A stretch of DNA of 64,000 nucleotides from Bacillus sp. PK3_68 (GTDB lineage: Bacteria; Bacillota; Bacilli; Bacillales; Domibacillaceae): contig NZ_NQYC01000001.1 of assembly GCF_003600835.1 (NCBI RefSeq), positions 124,001 to 188,000 on the forward strand, read 5' to 3'. Below are positions 14,342 to 23,169 of this stretch, in pieces (positions within the stretch are counted from its first letter, which is position 1; every line of letters starts with the position of its first letter). The notes beneath the pieces are model-generated. The model worked only from the letters and a program-made list of their open reading frames with translations. It did no database searches and had not been told where the DNA came from. The position numbers were made by a program, and so were the translations under genes.

Positions 14342-14905
14342 GTGTACGATATTGCTGTTATTGGCGCTGGTCCTGCTGGAGCAAGTGCGGCTTTGTTCGC
14401 GGCAAAAGCGGGGAAGAAAACAATTGTTATTGATAGTGACAAAGGGATGACAAAGCGAGCATGGATTGAAAACCATTATGGAGTCTTAGAGATTTCCGGT
14501 CCTGATATGGTTGAAACAGGAAAAAAACAAGCTGCAAAATTCGGAGCGGAGATTGTTCAAGCAACAGTTTCAAATATAGTTAAGTCAGAAAATAGCTTGC
14601 AAATCGAAGCAGATGATAAAACATATGAAGCCAATCATGTGATTTTAGCTACAGGTGTATTAACGGATCTTGCTCAAAAGGTCGGTGTAAAAACAAAGCC
14701 TGGGACGGAGCCGCGGATTAAAACCATTATAGAAGTAGATTCGTCTGGTAAGACAAATATTAACAACATTTGGGCAGCTGGCACTGTTGCAGGTGTCAGT
14801 GTTCACTCTATTGTTACGGCTGGAGATGGAGCAAAAGTAGCGATCAATGTTTTATCTGAAATGAACGGCGAACGTTATGTTGACCATGATGTATTAAAAG
14901 GATAG
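14342..14905 (+). CDS. Short FAD-dependent oxidoreductase (thioredoxin-reductase-like FAD domain only)
   Basis: 187 residues starting at GTG with AAGGAGGGGG upstream. The N-terminus has the dinucleotide-binding signature IGAGPAGASAA (residues 7-17) with an acidic residue at the end of beta-2 (VIDSD). The C-terminus has the FAD-contacting NIWAAGTVAGVSVHS segment. Full-length thioredoxin reductases are about 310 residues. This protein lacks the inserted NADPH domain and the redox CxxC, so it cannot be a classical thioredoxin reductase. It is an intact short family, not a truncation, because both halves of the FAD domain join smoothly. Substrate unknown. Confidence 0.8.
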   Translation: MYDIAVIGAGPAGASAALFAAKAGKKTIVIDSDKGMTKRAWIENHYGVLEISGPDMVETGKKQAAKFGAEIVQATVSNIVKSENSLQIEADDKTYEANHVILATGVLTDLAQKVGVKTKPGTEPRIKTIIEVDSSGKTNINNIWAAGTVAGVSVHSIVTAGDGAKVAINVLSEMNGERYVDHDVLKG

Positions 14906-15016
14906 ATTCTTTTCGTACGAAGATGGTTAATGGAGGATTTAGCTTGAGGTAAAAGGCCGCTCTTTTACATTTTTCTGAGAGCGTGAAAAAGGACGGAAAC
15001 AGAAATAATAGGAAAT

Positions 15017-15052
15017 AAAAAAGGGACGTCGTCATACGACTGTCCCTTTTTT
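15017..15052. terminator. Bidirectional terminator
   Basis: Stem AAAAAGGGAC / GTCCCTTTTT with an inner GTCG/CGAC pairing. It sits between the convergent oxidoreductase (ending 14905) and the small minus-strand gene (ending 15058). Confidence 0.85.
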
Positions 15053-15057
15053 AAAGC

Positions 15058-15204
15058 TTATTGAGTGATTTGTGAGGCAGGTAAGGTGATGATTTTCCCG
15101 CCAATTTGTATATGAATAGTATCGTTAAAAATTGCTTTTACGATTCCTTTTAGAGAAACAGTTGAATCAACAGAAATTTTTTTTGTCTCAGAATTTGCCG
15201 CCAT
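15058..15204 (-). CDS. Small hypothetical protein, 48 residues
   Basis: An unrecognised 48-residue ORF starting MAANSETKKISVDSTVSL, with GGAGG 9 bp before the ATG and a terminator right after the stop. The predicted character is a short charged head followed by alternating hydrophobic residues (LKGIVKAIFNDTIHIQIGGK), suggesting a small beta-rich domain. It is 94 bp downstream of tagO on the same strand and may be cotranscribed. I believe it is real because of the RBS, the terminator and the sensible codon use, but I cannot name a family. Confidence 0.6.
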   Translation of the reverse strand: MAANSETKKISVDSTVSLKGIVKAIFNDTIHIQIGGKIITLPASQITQ

Positions 15205-15297
15205 CTATTTCAGCCTCCAATCGGGTAATTGAAATCAAGCAGATGTAAAAAATAAGCTGTAAGTTAATTATCGCACGTACATATGAAGGGTGTCAAT

Positions 15298-16359
15298 TTA
15301 AGATCTACCTGATAATTTTCTATATATTTTTGAAAAAGTCTTATATCTTTCACCGACAGCTCCGACGAGTTCAGCAATCATATGGAGAATCGCTAATAGA
15401 AGAAGTAAAATGGCAAGCGAAGCCCACAAAGTAGCTGAAGATAAAAGAATAGCCGCAACGCTAAAAACTATGCCAAAGCCGTAAATAACGAGTACAGTAT
15501 TTCTGTGGGATAGTCCCAAATCTAAAATTCTATGATGAAGATGAGATTTATCCGGCGCTGAAATGGGCTTTTTATTGATAATTCGGCGAATGATCGCAAA
15601 AGCTGTATCAAATACAGGTACACCTAAAATGATAATTGGAATAACAATGCTGAACAAGGTAACGCTCTTATACAAGCCGAGCAGAGATAAGATAGCAATA
15701 ACATACCCGAGAAAAAGCGCTCCTGTATCTCCCATGAAAATTTTGGCCGGATGAAAGTTGTAACGTAAGAAACCGAGCGTACTTCCCAAAACGATTAAAG
15801 CTAAAGTCAAAATTAATTCCTTTCCAGAAAAAGCTGCCAAAATAGCAATGGAAGCAATACCAATGGATGAAATGCCCGCTGCTAACCCATCTAATCCATC
15901 AATTAAGTTCACTGCATTTGTTATACCCACAATCCAGAAAACAGTAAACGGATACGCCAAAAATCCGAGCTGAATTTTTTCATTGATAAATGGAATCATA
16001 ATAAAGTCAATCGTTAAACCGGAACTGACAATGAGTATGGCTATTAAAATTTGACCAATAAATTTTATTTTAGCTGACAGTTCGTATAAATCGTCAAGAA
16101 TCCCTAGCGTAATAATTAATAATGCCCCTATGCTGATAGTAGCCACTCGTTCTTCATATAAGCCCGCTGCAAAGAAGCCGGCAACGACACCAATAAAAAT
16201 GGCTAGACCCCCTAATCTAGGCATTAAGGTTTGATGTACTTTTCTTTCATTCGGTTTATCAACTGCTCCTATTTTTATCGCAAATTTAATGACGAAAGGT
16301 GTAATAATTAAAGCCGCAATGAATGACACTGCAAAGGCTAAAAAAAGTTGTAAGTCCAA
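15298..16359 (-). CDS. tagO: Undecaprenyl-phosphate GlcNAc-1-phosphate transferase (TagO/WecA)
   Basis: 353-residue polytopic membrane enzyme of the MraY/WecA family. Motifs are the Asp pair DD (89-90, in LGILDDLYELSAK), NLIDGLDGLAAG (151-162), FMGDTGALFLG (208-218) and HLHHR (273-277), which together form the Mg2+ and undecaprenyl-phosphate site. It transfers GlcNAc-1-P from UDP-GlcNAc to undecaprenyl phosphate, the first step of wall teichoic acid linkage-unit synthesis. The start is TTG with AAAGGAG upstream. The HLHHR form points to TagO/WecA, not MraY. B. subtilis TagO has a similar length. Confidence 0.93.
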   Translation of the reverse strand: MDLQLFLAFAVSFIAALIITPFVIKFAIKIGAVDKPNERKVHQTLMPRLGGLAIFIGVVAGFFAAGLYEERVATISIGALLIITLGILDDLYELSAKIKFIGQILIAILIVSSGLTIDFIMIPFINEKIQLGFLAYPFTVFWIVGITNAVNLIDGLDGLAAGISSIGIASIAILAAFSGKELILTLALIVLGSTLGFLRYNFHPAKIFMGDTGALFLGYVIAILSLLGLYKSVTLFSIVIPIIILGVPVFDTAFAIIRRIINKKPISAPDKSHLHHRILDLGLSHRNTVLVIYGFGIVFSVAAILLSSATLWASLAILLLLLAILHMIAELVGAVGERYKTFSKIYRKLSGRS

Positions 16360-16669
16360 TTTATAAAGCTCCTTTATGACTGTGTTCTATTAATTTAATC
16401 AAATTAATAACTGACAGTCTTTAAAATTCTACTCTCTCAATCTGATAATAAAAGAAAGTGGCAGATAGTACAATAATTATCACTCTAATTAATAATAACT
16501 TAATCTTTTTGTCGAGAAAAGCAGGGAAAATATCCACAATGTGCTAAAAGGGTGAGAAACCAAAAATATTCGGCAATAATCGACTATTTTAACAAGCTTT
16601 CCGCTATTTGTATCAGAACAGATACAAAAGGGAATCTTAATGTATTATACAACAAGAGTGGTGTTACGA

Positions 16670-17995
16670 GTGAAAAATTTTGATGCGATTATTGTCGGCG
16701 GCGGGTTAGCCGGATTGTCTTCCGGGCTTGAATTAACAAGTAGGGGGAAAAGTGTACTTTTGCTTGAACAGGAAAGCGTCGTCGGTGGAAGAACCTCTTC
16801 CTATAATTTAGAAGGAATGGATGTAGAGTCGGGGTTTCACCGCTATATTGGGTATTATACTTATCTACCGAAGGTTCTGCGAAAAGCAGGAGTGGATCTT
16901 TCCGATATTTTCATGTGGGAAGAAAAAATTCATGTTAGGATAAATGATGAAAAGCCTTTAGTGCTTGGTATGGCTCCTTTATTAGGAATGATAAAAACAA
17001 TAAAAGGAGTAGTTGGCAATCAAAAATATCTATCGTTAAAGGATAAGTGGTCTTTGCTGTCCTTTTTCATGAATGGTTTAAAGGATTACGTAAAGAAGCC
17101 GGGCAAGATGGATCATTACAGCATTAAAGAGTATGCGGCAAAGCATGGTGTAACAGACAGGGCCTTTCATTATCTTATTGTTCCTTTAAGCTCTGGAATC
17201 TTTTTTTTGCCGCCTGATCGTTATTCGGCTTACGTATTTTTCGGTCTATTGGCACCGGCTCTTCCTAGATTTTACAGAATGAGAATTGGTGCTTACTTAG
17301 GGGGCATGACGGAAACCATGTGTCAGCCTATTGCTGAGCAAATTATCAAAAATGGCGGCACGGTTCAAACAGACGCTAAAGTCCAGTCCCTCGTTGTAGA
17401 AGATGGGAAAGTGAAGGGGGTTCAGATGGAGGATGGCGAAATATACCGGGCTAATCACACAATACTAGCGGTTACATTGTATGCTGCCAAGCAGTTGCTG
17501 AAACCGGCGTTTGAGAAGCATAATTGGTTTCAGCCGATGTTTCAGTTGCCGCTCATGCCCGCAGTCAGCTTCCAAATCGAAATGACCGAACCGGCTCTTC
17601 CTATTGATGTCACTACATTTGCTCCTTTTACGTGCCTGTCGAGCTTTGCTGAACAGTCTCGTACGACCTTTCGAGCTTCTCGGGGACGGCTATCAATTAT
17701 ATTAAGTCCACCTGAGAAGTTTCTCCGTCTAGCTCCTGAAGAAACCTTAAAGTTGGTCTTAGAGGATGCACAAAAGATCGGACTAGATTTGGAGGGCAAA
17801 ATACTCAGTTATCGCCAGGTAAATCATGAGTATGACTTTCACAGCCTAGAACCGGGCTGTCAAAGCCTTCGGCCAACTCAAAAGACGCCAGTGGAGGGCT
17901 TGATTTTAGCTGGTGATTATACGAGACAGCCTTATTTTGCCACGATGGAAGGAGCAACGTTATCCGGGTTAAAAGCAGCGTCATTCATCCAATAA
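16670..17995 (+). CDS. FAD-dependent amine-oxidase/phytoene-desaturase-like oxidoreductase
   Basis: About 441 residues. The N-terminal FAD-binding motif is DAIIVGGGLAGLSSGLEL, followed by VVGGRTSSY, the typical GG-R-T/S motif of amine oxidases and carotenoid desaturases. The C-terminus has the FAD-closing LILAGDYTRQPYFATMEGATLSG. I chose the GTG at 16670 (VKNFDAII) because family members begin just before the FAD strand. An ATG at 16640 is also possible and neither has a strong SD. The protein most resembles the desaturase-like group, but no other carotenoid gene is nearby, so the substrate is unknown. Confidence 0.82.
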   Translation: MKNFDAIIVGGGLAGLSSGLELTSRGKSVLLLEQESVVGGRTSSYNLEGMDVESGFHRYIGYYTYLPKVLRKAGVDLSDIFMWEEKIHVRINDEKPLVLGMAPLLGMIKTIKGVVGNQKYLSLKDKWSLLSFFMNGLKDYVKKPGKMDHYSIKEYAAKHGVTDRAFHYLIVPLSSGIFFLPPDRYSAYVFFGLLAPALPRFYRMRIGAYLGGMTETMCQPIAEQIIKNGGTVQTDAKVQSLVVEDGKVKGVQMEDGEIYRANHTILAVTLYAAKQLLKPAFEKHNWFQPMFQLPLMPAVSFQIEMTEPALPIDVTTFAPFTCLSSFAEQSRTTFRASRGRLSIILSPPEKFLRLAPEETLKLVLEDAQKIGLDLEGKILSYRQVNHEYDFHSLEPGCQSLRPTQKTPVEGLILAGDYTRQPYFATMEGATLSGLKAASFIQ

Positions 17996-18286
17996 CTGCT
18001 GTAACATATTCATAAAAAAGCGATATTTAGACATAAAGGGTAGGGAAAGATGAACCGATAAAGCCAATCAGCTATCGCTGTAATAGCGACCACTGATTGG
18101 CCCTTTAGATTGGCCTAGTTCTGTAACATAATAGCAGATGGATAAGAGTGGAAGTAAATTGTTTTTTACATCGCCTATCAGCAAGGAAGATCATTTTAGT
18201 AATGTATAATGAAAAGCATATCCGAGTAAAGTTAAACATAATAAATGATAAGCTAAACTGCTTAAATAAGCTGGAGGATGCAGAGC
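17996..18286. other. Gap with a strong hairpin, no gene seen
   Basis: A stable hairpin at 18063-18101 pairs GCCAATCAG with CTGATTGGC and has an inner CGCT/AGCG stem. The T run after it is weak (CCCTTTAG). It may terminate the oxidoreductase gene. No ORF with an RBS was found. Confidence 0.5.
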
Positions 18287-18931
18287 ATGAGAACATTTTT
18301 CTTTTGGATTAGTTTGTTGGTATTTTTCTTACTATCTTTAACATTTAAACAACCTTTGCTCGAAAAGTATGATGTAGCGGTGATGTTGTTTTTTGAGAGG
18401 ATACGGACAGGATTTTTAAACAACTTCTTTCATCTAGTTACCCAGATGGGTTCCATAAAAGTCCTTCTTCCTGTAGCTATTGTCATAGCAGTCCTACTGG
18501 CGGTTAAGAAAAAGTACCATGAAGCATTCTTTATTATGCTTGTTTTTTGGGGGGCCAGATTGGCAAACAGTTTGCTTAAGGAGTTTTTTGCGAGAGAACG
18601 CCCTTCATTCCATTCGCTAGTACACGAGGGAAGTTACAGCTTTCCAAGTGGGCACACAATGAATTCGACTGTATTGCTTGGATTTTTATTGTATTTGTTC
18701 ATTTATAGTCTCCAAATAGGCAAAAAATATTCAACTAGTTGGCTGTTGATCACTATAGCATTAGTCGTTCTTATTGCCACAAGCCGGATCTATTTAGGCG
18801 TCCATTATTTAACGGATGTTATAGCTGGAGGATGTGCTGGTTTATTGCTTCTGTTCCTTTTTATTTACTTATACGAGCTTACAGCTAGACGAGAAAACTC
18901 AATAAAGAAAGCTATTGGCAGTAATGAATAA
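18287..18931 (+). CDS. PAP2 family membrane phosphatase
   Basis: 214 residues with six predicted membrane spans and the three acid-phosphatase motifs: KEFFARERPS (KxxxxxxRP), SFPSGHTMN (PSGH) and SRIYLGVHYLTD (SRxxxxxHxxxD). I chose ATG 18287 because GGAGG at 18273-18277 is nine bases upstream. An ATG at 18278 touches the SD and is unlikely. The family dephosphorylates lipid phosphates on the outer face of the membrane, such as undecaprenyl diphosphate or phosphatidylglycerophosphate. Motifs do not tell which. Confidence 0.88.
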   Translation: MRTFFFWISLLVFFLLSLTFKQPLLEKYDVAVMLFFERIRTGFLNNFFHLVTQMGSIKVLLPVAIVIAVLLAVKKKYHEAFFIMLVFWGARLANSLLKEFFARERPSFHSLVHEGSYSFPSGHTMNSTVLLGFLLYLFIYSLQIGKKYSTSWLLITIALVVLIATSRIYLGVHYLTDVIAGGCAGLLLLFLFIYLYELTARRENSIKKAIGSNE

Positions 18932-18985
18932 AGCCGGGGCTTAAAGACATACTAAACCTGATTACCTGAAAGGAAGGGATGCAGT

Positions 18986-19627
18986 ATGTCATTGGAATGG
19001 TTTGACCGGGTTAGCGGGGAGCTGCAAGATCATCTTGAGTCTATCTGTGAGAAATACGATGAAGTGGGCCACATGACGATTGACAGAGCAGCGAAGCATC
19101 CCAGGATCGAGTTCTTTGTAGAGACGAGCGAGGATGAGAGTGAATATTTCTGTACTTTATTTTTTGACCCGTATAACGAGGAATTTTACGTAAAAACATT
19201 AGAGTTGGATTTTGAACAAATGTCCAAAACTGTTCTTCCAGATATTGAAGATATTATTGACGAAGTTCATGAAAGCTTCCACGAATTTATGGAAGGTGGC
19301 AGCGATTGGGAAGACGACGATGAGTTGGAAATGATAGTAGACGATGATTCTGAGAGGGTATTTCAAGAAATAGACGTAGAATGGTCGACACCGGAAGTTA
19401 CTGCTTACGCTCATGAAGATGAAGTGGAAGTCACTTATCAATTTGGTGTGATTGAGGAGACGGGTGATGGTGTTCTTCGCAGAGTGAACCGGATAAAAAC
19501 AGTGGATGATGAATTATTAGAAGATGAGACGAATTTCATTTTCAGTAAAGAAGAAGCCAATACTATCATTGCGATGATCGCCAGTCACGCAGATTCCCTC
19601 AGCGAATTTAATTTTGACAAATATTAA
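18986..19627 (+). CDS. Acidic hypothetical protein, 213 residues
   Basis: Very acidic cytoplasmic protein with no signal peptide or membrane span. The N-terminal half is rich in aromatic residues (EYFCTLFFDPYNEEFYVKTLEL). The middle has an Asp/Glu-rich stretch (SDWEDDDELEMIVDDDSE), and the C-terminal part alternates beta-like strands. I do not recognise a family. GGAAGGGATG precedes the ATG and a terminator follows. Composition is even and codon use is like its neighbours, so I judge it a real gene. Confidence 0.78.
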   Translation: MSLEWFDRVSGELQDHLESICEKYDEVGHMTIDRAAKHPRIEFFVETSEDESEYFCTLFFDPYNEEFYVKTLELDFEQMSKTVLPDIEDIIDEVHESFHEFMEGGSDWEDDDELEMIVDDDSERVFQEIDVEWSTPEVTAYAHEDEVEVTYQFGVIEETGDGVLRRVNRIKTVDDELLEDETNFIFSKEEANTIIAMIASHADSLSEFNFDKY

Positions 19628-19635
19628 TCTTTTCT

Positions 19636-19686
19636 AAGAACTGTTCTAAAACCGAATGTTATCGGCTCTTTGAACAGTTCTTTTTT
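19636..19686 (+). terminator. Terminator after the acidic hypothetical gene
   Basis: AAGAACTGTTC (19636-19646) pairs with GAACAGTTCTT (19672-19682), with an inner CCGA/TCGG pairing, then a T run. Confidence 0.88.
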
Positions 19687-20053
19687 GTGCGCCTGGGTAA
19701 AAAAAAAGTGGCACGTGGAATCATTACAAAGGATAACTGGTCTGCACGTGGATAAGTGAAATAAGCTAAAGAGCCCTAGTGAGCAGTGCTTGAGAAGGAT
19801 GAATCATCCCTTTGATTTATCGTATCTCCAAGAGGCTGGGGAAATTGAGCAAGAGGGGGAATAATTGGATGATGGTGATTTAAGTGCTTTTCTCCACAAT
19901 TTTCAACTTAATGAAGAACCCCTTTCACTTTTGGAAAGGGGTTTTTTCGTTATTTTTAAAAGCGTGCTCTGCGATTTGATGGTTCCTCATAAGTTTGTTT
20001 GGAAAGCCTTCTACATGTGCTGCCGGTTTATAATTGGAAGCCTATCCTTTTTG
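19687..20053. other. Gap holding a second, orphan terminator
   Basis: A clean terminator (AACCCCTTTC / GAAAGGGGTT plus T run, 19917-19947) sits about 230 bp after the previous one with no recognisable gene between. A 21-codon reading frame (19799-19864, starting MNHPFDLSYLQ) is the only candidate. Either a small RNA or a decayed small gene ends here. Confidence 0.45.
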
Positions 20054-20593
20054 TTATATATCCCCGCATTGAATTCGCTTAATTAACTCTTCAAGCCATT
20101 TAATTGTATGCTCCGCTTTAGTAGAAACATACCCACCTATAAACTCATTTAACTTTTCTTTATCCTTTTCTATGGAAACATGCTTTTTAAAATCCGCAAT
20201 ATGCTCCCAACGAGCAATATAATTTTTAAGTTTATTTTCTAGTATATCTACTACTTTGTGACGCTCCACATACTTGATATTGGCGAGTCCTACTAGCATG
20301 TCACTAATGGCATCCGCTTTTTCAAATAGTTTGTAGATTTTTTTTGGTAGTTCCTCGCGGCCTTTAGAGGTAATGGCGAAGACTTGTTTATCCGGTCGAT
20401 GCTCTTCTTTTATAATTTCAACCGTTTCAATTAACCCCTGTTTTGCTAACGCTTCAAAATGGTAGTATAACTTACTCTCTGTTAATCCAGCTAGTTTATC
20501 CAATGGAATAGGCTCTGAAAGCTCTTTTTTCAACTTATAAGGATAATTATTATCCTCCATCAATTTGCTCAAAATAAAAATTTGGATGGACAT
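20054..20593 (-). CDS. PadR-family transcriptional regulator
   Basis: 179 residues starting MSIQIFILSKLMEDN. AAAGGAG lies 11 bp ahead of this ATG (an upstream in-frame Met at 20650 has no RBS and would overlap the previous gene). The N-terminal PadR winged helix has ESKLYYHFEALAKQGLIE and a wing (EEHRPDKQVFAITSKGREEL). An alpha-helical C-terminal dimerisation region follows. It is 46 bp downstream of the membrane-protein gene on the same strand, so the pair form an operon. The palindrome at 21869-21902 is the obvious candidate operator, making this an autoregulated exporter module. Confidence 0.87.
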   Translation of the reverse strand: MSIQIFILSKLMEDNNYPYKLKKELSEPIPLDKLAGLTESKLYYHFEALAKQGLIETVEIIKEEHRPDKQVFAITSKGREELPKKIYKLFEKADAISDMLVGLANIKYVERHKVVDILENKLKNYIARWEHIADFKKHVSIEKDKEKLNEFIGGYVSTKAEHTIKWLEELIKRIQCGDI

Positions 20594-20639
20594 TCTCTTT
20601 TTTGCTCCTTTAAGAAGAGTTCTCCTCATTTTAGCAAAA

Positions 20640-21833
20640 CTATATGCCAATTTCAGCAGGGGTTTTGGCGCTTTCAGCTTCCGTCATTGTTTTTTGTTGA
20701 TCTACTGCTGATGATTTATGCAAAAACGCTACAATCGCTATGTTAATTAACAGGGCAACTGCCCCAACAGCAATCATCGACCAGATATACGGATTTGGAC
20801 TGATGCTGCCATACAGATTCGCAAAATACGATTGAACCGAGTAATACATTGGTGAAATGTAGCTCATCCATTTATATGGCAAGTACATCATATCACGTGT
20901 CAATGTGGCGCCATTGGCTAATGTTTGGATCAACAAAATAGGTAAGTTTAATACCATGCCGCCTTCGCCAACCAGGAAGATCAAAATAGCTGTGAAGTTA
21001 AAACATACCATATAATTTAAAATTTGTTGGCCTAGTAAACCAAAGAATAGGTCACCGCTCGGTTGGTTGACTAAATAAGCTACTCCTGCAGCAAGGAAGG
21101 ATGAGACAACAGCAATTAATAATGCGGCTAATTGTACATACAGGAATAATCGTGTTTTACTTGCTTTTCCGCGGCTTGACTTAAATGCGCCTACCAATTG
21201 CATAGCTCCGATCATCGCACCAACATAACCGGCCATGGTTAAAAACATGGGCAGCATATTATTATTCATACCATCTGGCATTTTATTGACTGTTACTATA
21301 TTTCCTACATACGCTGTTTCAATCTTTTTGGCTAATTCAGCAGCTTGCTTTTCAGGGACGTTAAAGTTCATTAGAACGCCTTGAGCGGTTTGCTGCGAGA
21401 ACTGTTCGCTTAATTGATTATTAATTTCTGTAACAACGGACTTCATAGTGGATGAAACGACAGTTGCTCCCGCTTCATTAATTGTAAAATCGATGCTTGA
21501 TGCCGTTTTGCCTTTTTGCATATCAGCAGAGAAGGTCTCAGGGATATGTACGACTAAGGCTAAATCATTTTTCTCCAAGTCTTTTAACGCTTGACTGTTC
21601 GTTAAATTAGTCTCGATTTTCTTAAATGGTAAATTTTCTTGTAACTGGTCGGCAATCTTTGCTCCATAGGCACCGGTATCCTCATTGATAATGGCAATCG
21701 GTAATTTATCGACATTACCTGGTATTGCTGAATAACCAGGCAAGAAGATGCCCAGCATGGCGATTGAATAGAAAATCCCCATGAATATGGCAGCAATGGC
21801 CCCTTTTGTTTTTAAAAACTGAGTAAATTTCAT
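20640..21833 (-). CDS. YhgE/Pip or DUF3533-like ABC-2-type membrane protein
   Basis: 397 residues. One N-terminal membrane span (GAIAAIFMGIFYSIAMLGIFL) is followed by an extracellular domain of about 170 residues beginning VDKLPIAIINEDTGA. This NED-G motif is typical of the YhgE/Pip and DUF3533 families. Five further spans lie near the C-terminus, ending in a cytoplasmic tail. Such proteins resemble ABC-2 permeases and are often paired with a regulator for drug or toxic-compound efflux. AAAGGGA precedes the ATG. No ATPase gene is adjacent. It is paired with a PadR regulator and a strong operator, supporting inducible export. Substrate unknown. Confidence 0.82.
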   Translation of the reverse strand: MKFTQFLKTKGAIAAIFMGIFYSIAMLGIFLPGYSAIPGNVDKLPIAIINEDTGAYGAKIADQLQENLPFKKIETNLTNSQALKDLEKNDLALVVHIPETFSADMQKGKTASSIDFTINEAGATVVSSTMKSVVTEINNQLSEQFSQQTAQGVLMNFNVPEKQAAELAKKIETAYVGNIVTVNKMPDGMNNNMLPMFLTMAGYVGAMIGAMQLVGAFKSSRGKASKTRLFLYVQLAALLIAVVSSFLAAGVAYLVNQPSGDLFFGLLGQQILNYMVCFNFTAILIFLVGEGGMVLNLPILLIQTLANGATLTRDMMYLPYKWMSYISPMYYSVQSYFANLYGSISPNPYIWSMIAVGAVALLINIAIVAFLHKSSAVDQQKTMTEAESAKTPAEIGI

Positions 21834-21868
21834 AGGCTGCTTTTCCCTTTCTTAAGCTAAATAGGCCT

Positions 21869-21943
21869 CAAACAAAGTACTTTATTTAAAGTGCTTTGTT
21901 TGAAATACTCTACTAGTTTAGTGTGTTCTTTTTATAAAGTCAA
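21869..21943 (-). promoter_or_regulatory. Promoter and long palindromic operator of the PadR/membrane-protein operon
   Basis: Minus strand: -35 TTGACT (21943-21938), a 17-bp spacer, -10 TAAACT (21920-21915). Immediately downstream (21869-21902) is a palindrome with 16-bp arms CAAACAAAGTACTTTA / TAAAGTGCTTTGTTTG, a 2-base centre and a single mismatch. It covers the expected start region, ideal for repression. Confidence 0.75.
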
Positions 21944-22442
21944 TTATTTTCTTCTGAATCAATATGTTTAAAAGTCAGTTATATTGAAAATTAGGTAATC
22001 ATTTAACATAAAGGTTACAATTTGGTTGTTATGTTGATGTAAATCATCGCTCCATCGCGGAAACGGGGCATTTTAAAATAGCAAATATGGGGCAATAGTT
22101 TCACAGCATGAGGCTTTAATTGGTGAATTGAGAGAGAAAATTTTCTCATGGATTTCATTGTCGGTATTGTGGAAGTAAATCAGTGGTTCGTTACGGCAAA
22201 CGAGATGGTCGCTAACAGACAGTTTAATGGTGTTTCTAGAAGCATTTACAGCTTTATTTAGTGTGGTTTCAATTTCTCGGCAAAAGGAAAATGGAAAGTG
22301 AGTTGGACAGGAAAAAGCAGATGCTTATCTTGGCAAGTGCTCATAGAACTTGGGAAACCGCAGATAAGTTAAGGCTGAGAAACATGGCATTCTAAATGTA
22401 AAGATTACTCATGTTGTTTCATAGAAAATACAAATGCACATA
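21944..22442. other. Gap of about 500 bp without a recognisable gene
   Basis: Short frames only, for example one starting MDFIVGIVEVNQWF at 22149 that stops after 37 codons. No RBS, no domain and no repeat of known type was seen. It may be decayed coding sequence. Confidence 0.4.
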
Positions 22443-22482
22443 AAAAATGAGCTGGGAAATTATCTCCAAGCTCATGAATTTT
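22443..22482 (-). terminator. Terminator of the CPBP protease gene
   Basis: On the minus strand ATGAGCTTGGAG pairs with TTCCCAGCTCAT around a short loop, followed by a T run. It lies about 25 bp past the stop codon. Confidence 0.75.
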
Positions 22483-22509
22483 ACTGTCTGTTTTTTACTA
22501 AAGCCTTTG

Positions 22510-23169
22510 TTAGTAGAAGAGTAACACTAACAAATTATACAAGGAATGAATAATAATTACTGACCAAAGAGAATTACTTTTTTTATATACAAACCCAAAT
22601 ACAATACTCAATACAAAAACGCTTATTATAGAACCCAAAATATTAGGGAATTCAAACAGACCTTTATAAAACCAAATAGGAAAATGGATAGATACAAAAA
22701 GTAAAGATGTAATTGTGTTCGCTATCCAGAATCTATAAGAATCTACAAATTTTCTTAATAAAAAACCTCTAAAGACAATTTCCTCGGTTATTCCAACTAA
22801 CAGAACAGTATTAAGCCATTGGTTAAATCCTATTTGAAAATTAATATTTTTCTCTAAAATAATGACATTAACGACTACAAAATAGGATATGAAGATTATG
22901 GATACCCAACCTGTCCATATCAGCCCTTTTTTAATATTATTACGTAATCCTAAAAAGGAAGACGGGTCACTTTTTTCCACAATTTTAACTAAAAATATGA
23001 CTGGAACAATCCAAACAGCTATTTTAGTGACAGCTGATGCTATAGCTCTGGGAACAGAATCCATCAAATTTAAATATTGAACTAACCACAATTCTCTGAT
23101 ACACCATAGTGTAAAAAATGTTATGAAATATACCCAAATATAATTCTTGTTTGATTTTACACTTACCAA
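22510..23169 (-). CDS. CPBP family intramembrane glutamic endopeptidase
   Basis: 219 residues with about seven membrane spans and the Abi/CPBP motifs: EEIVFRGFLLRKF (catalytic EExxxR), SIHFPIWF (FxxxH-like) and a C-terminal IIIHSLYNLL (HxxxN). The start is TTG with AGGAAG upstream. The family includes Rce1-like prenyl proteases and bacteriocin self-immunity proteins, but nothing nearby indicates a bacteriocin. The gene is clearly more AT-rich than its neighbours and is flanked by gene-poor sequence, so recent acquisition is possible. Confidence 0.87.
   Translation of the reverse strand: MVSVKSNKNYIWVYFITFFTLWCIRELWLVQYLNLMDSVPRAIASAVTKIAVWIVPVIFLVKIVEKSDPSSFLGLRNNIKKGLIWTGWVSIIFISYFVVVNVIILEKNINFQIGFNQWLNTVLLVGITEEIVFRGFLLRKFVDSYRFWIANTITSLLFVSIHFPIWFYKGLFEFPNILGSIISVFVLSIVFGFVYKKSNSLWSVIIIHSLYNLLVLLFY

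Noticed and set aside
19865-20086. 73-codon plus-strand frame
   Set aside because: It reads through the terminator at 19917-19947 and overlaps the end of the PadR gene; no SD.
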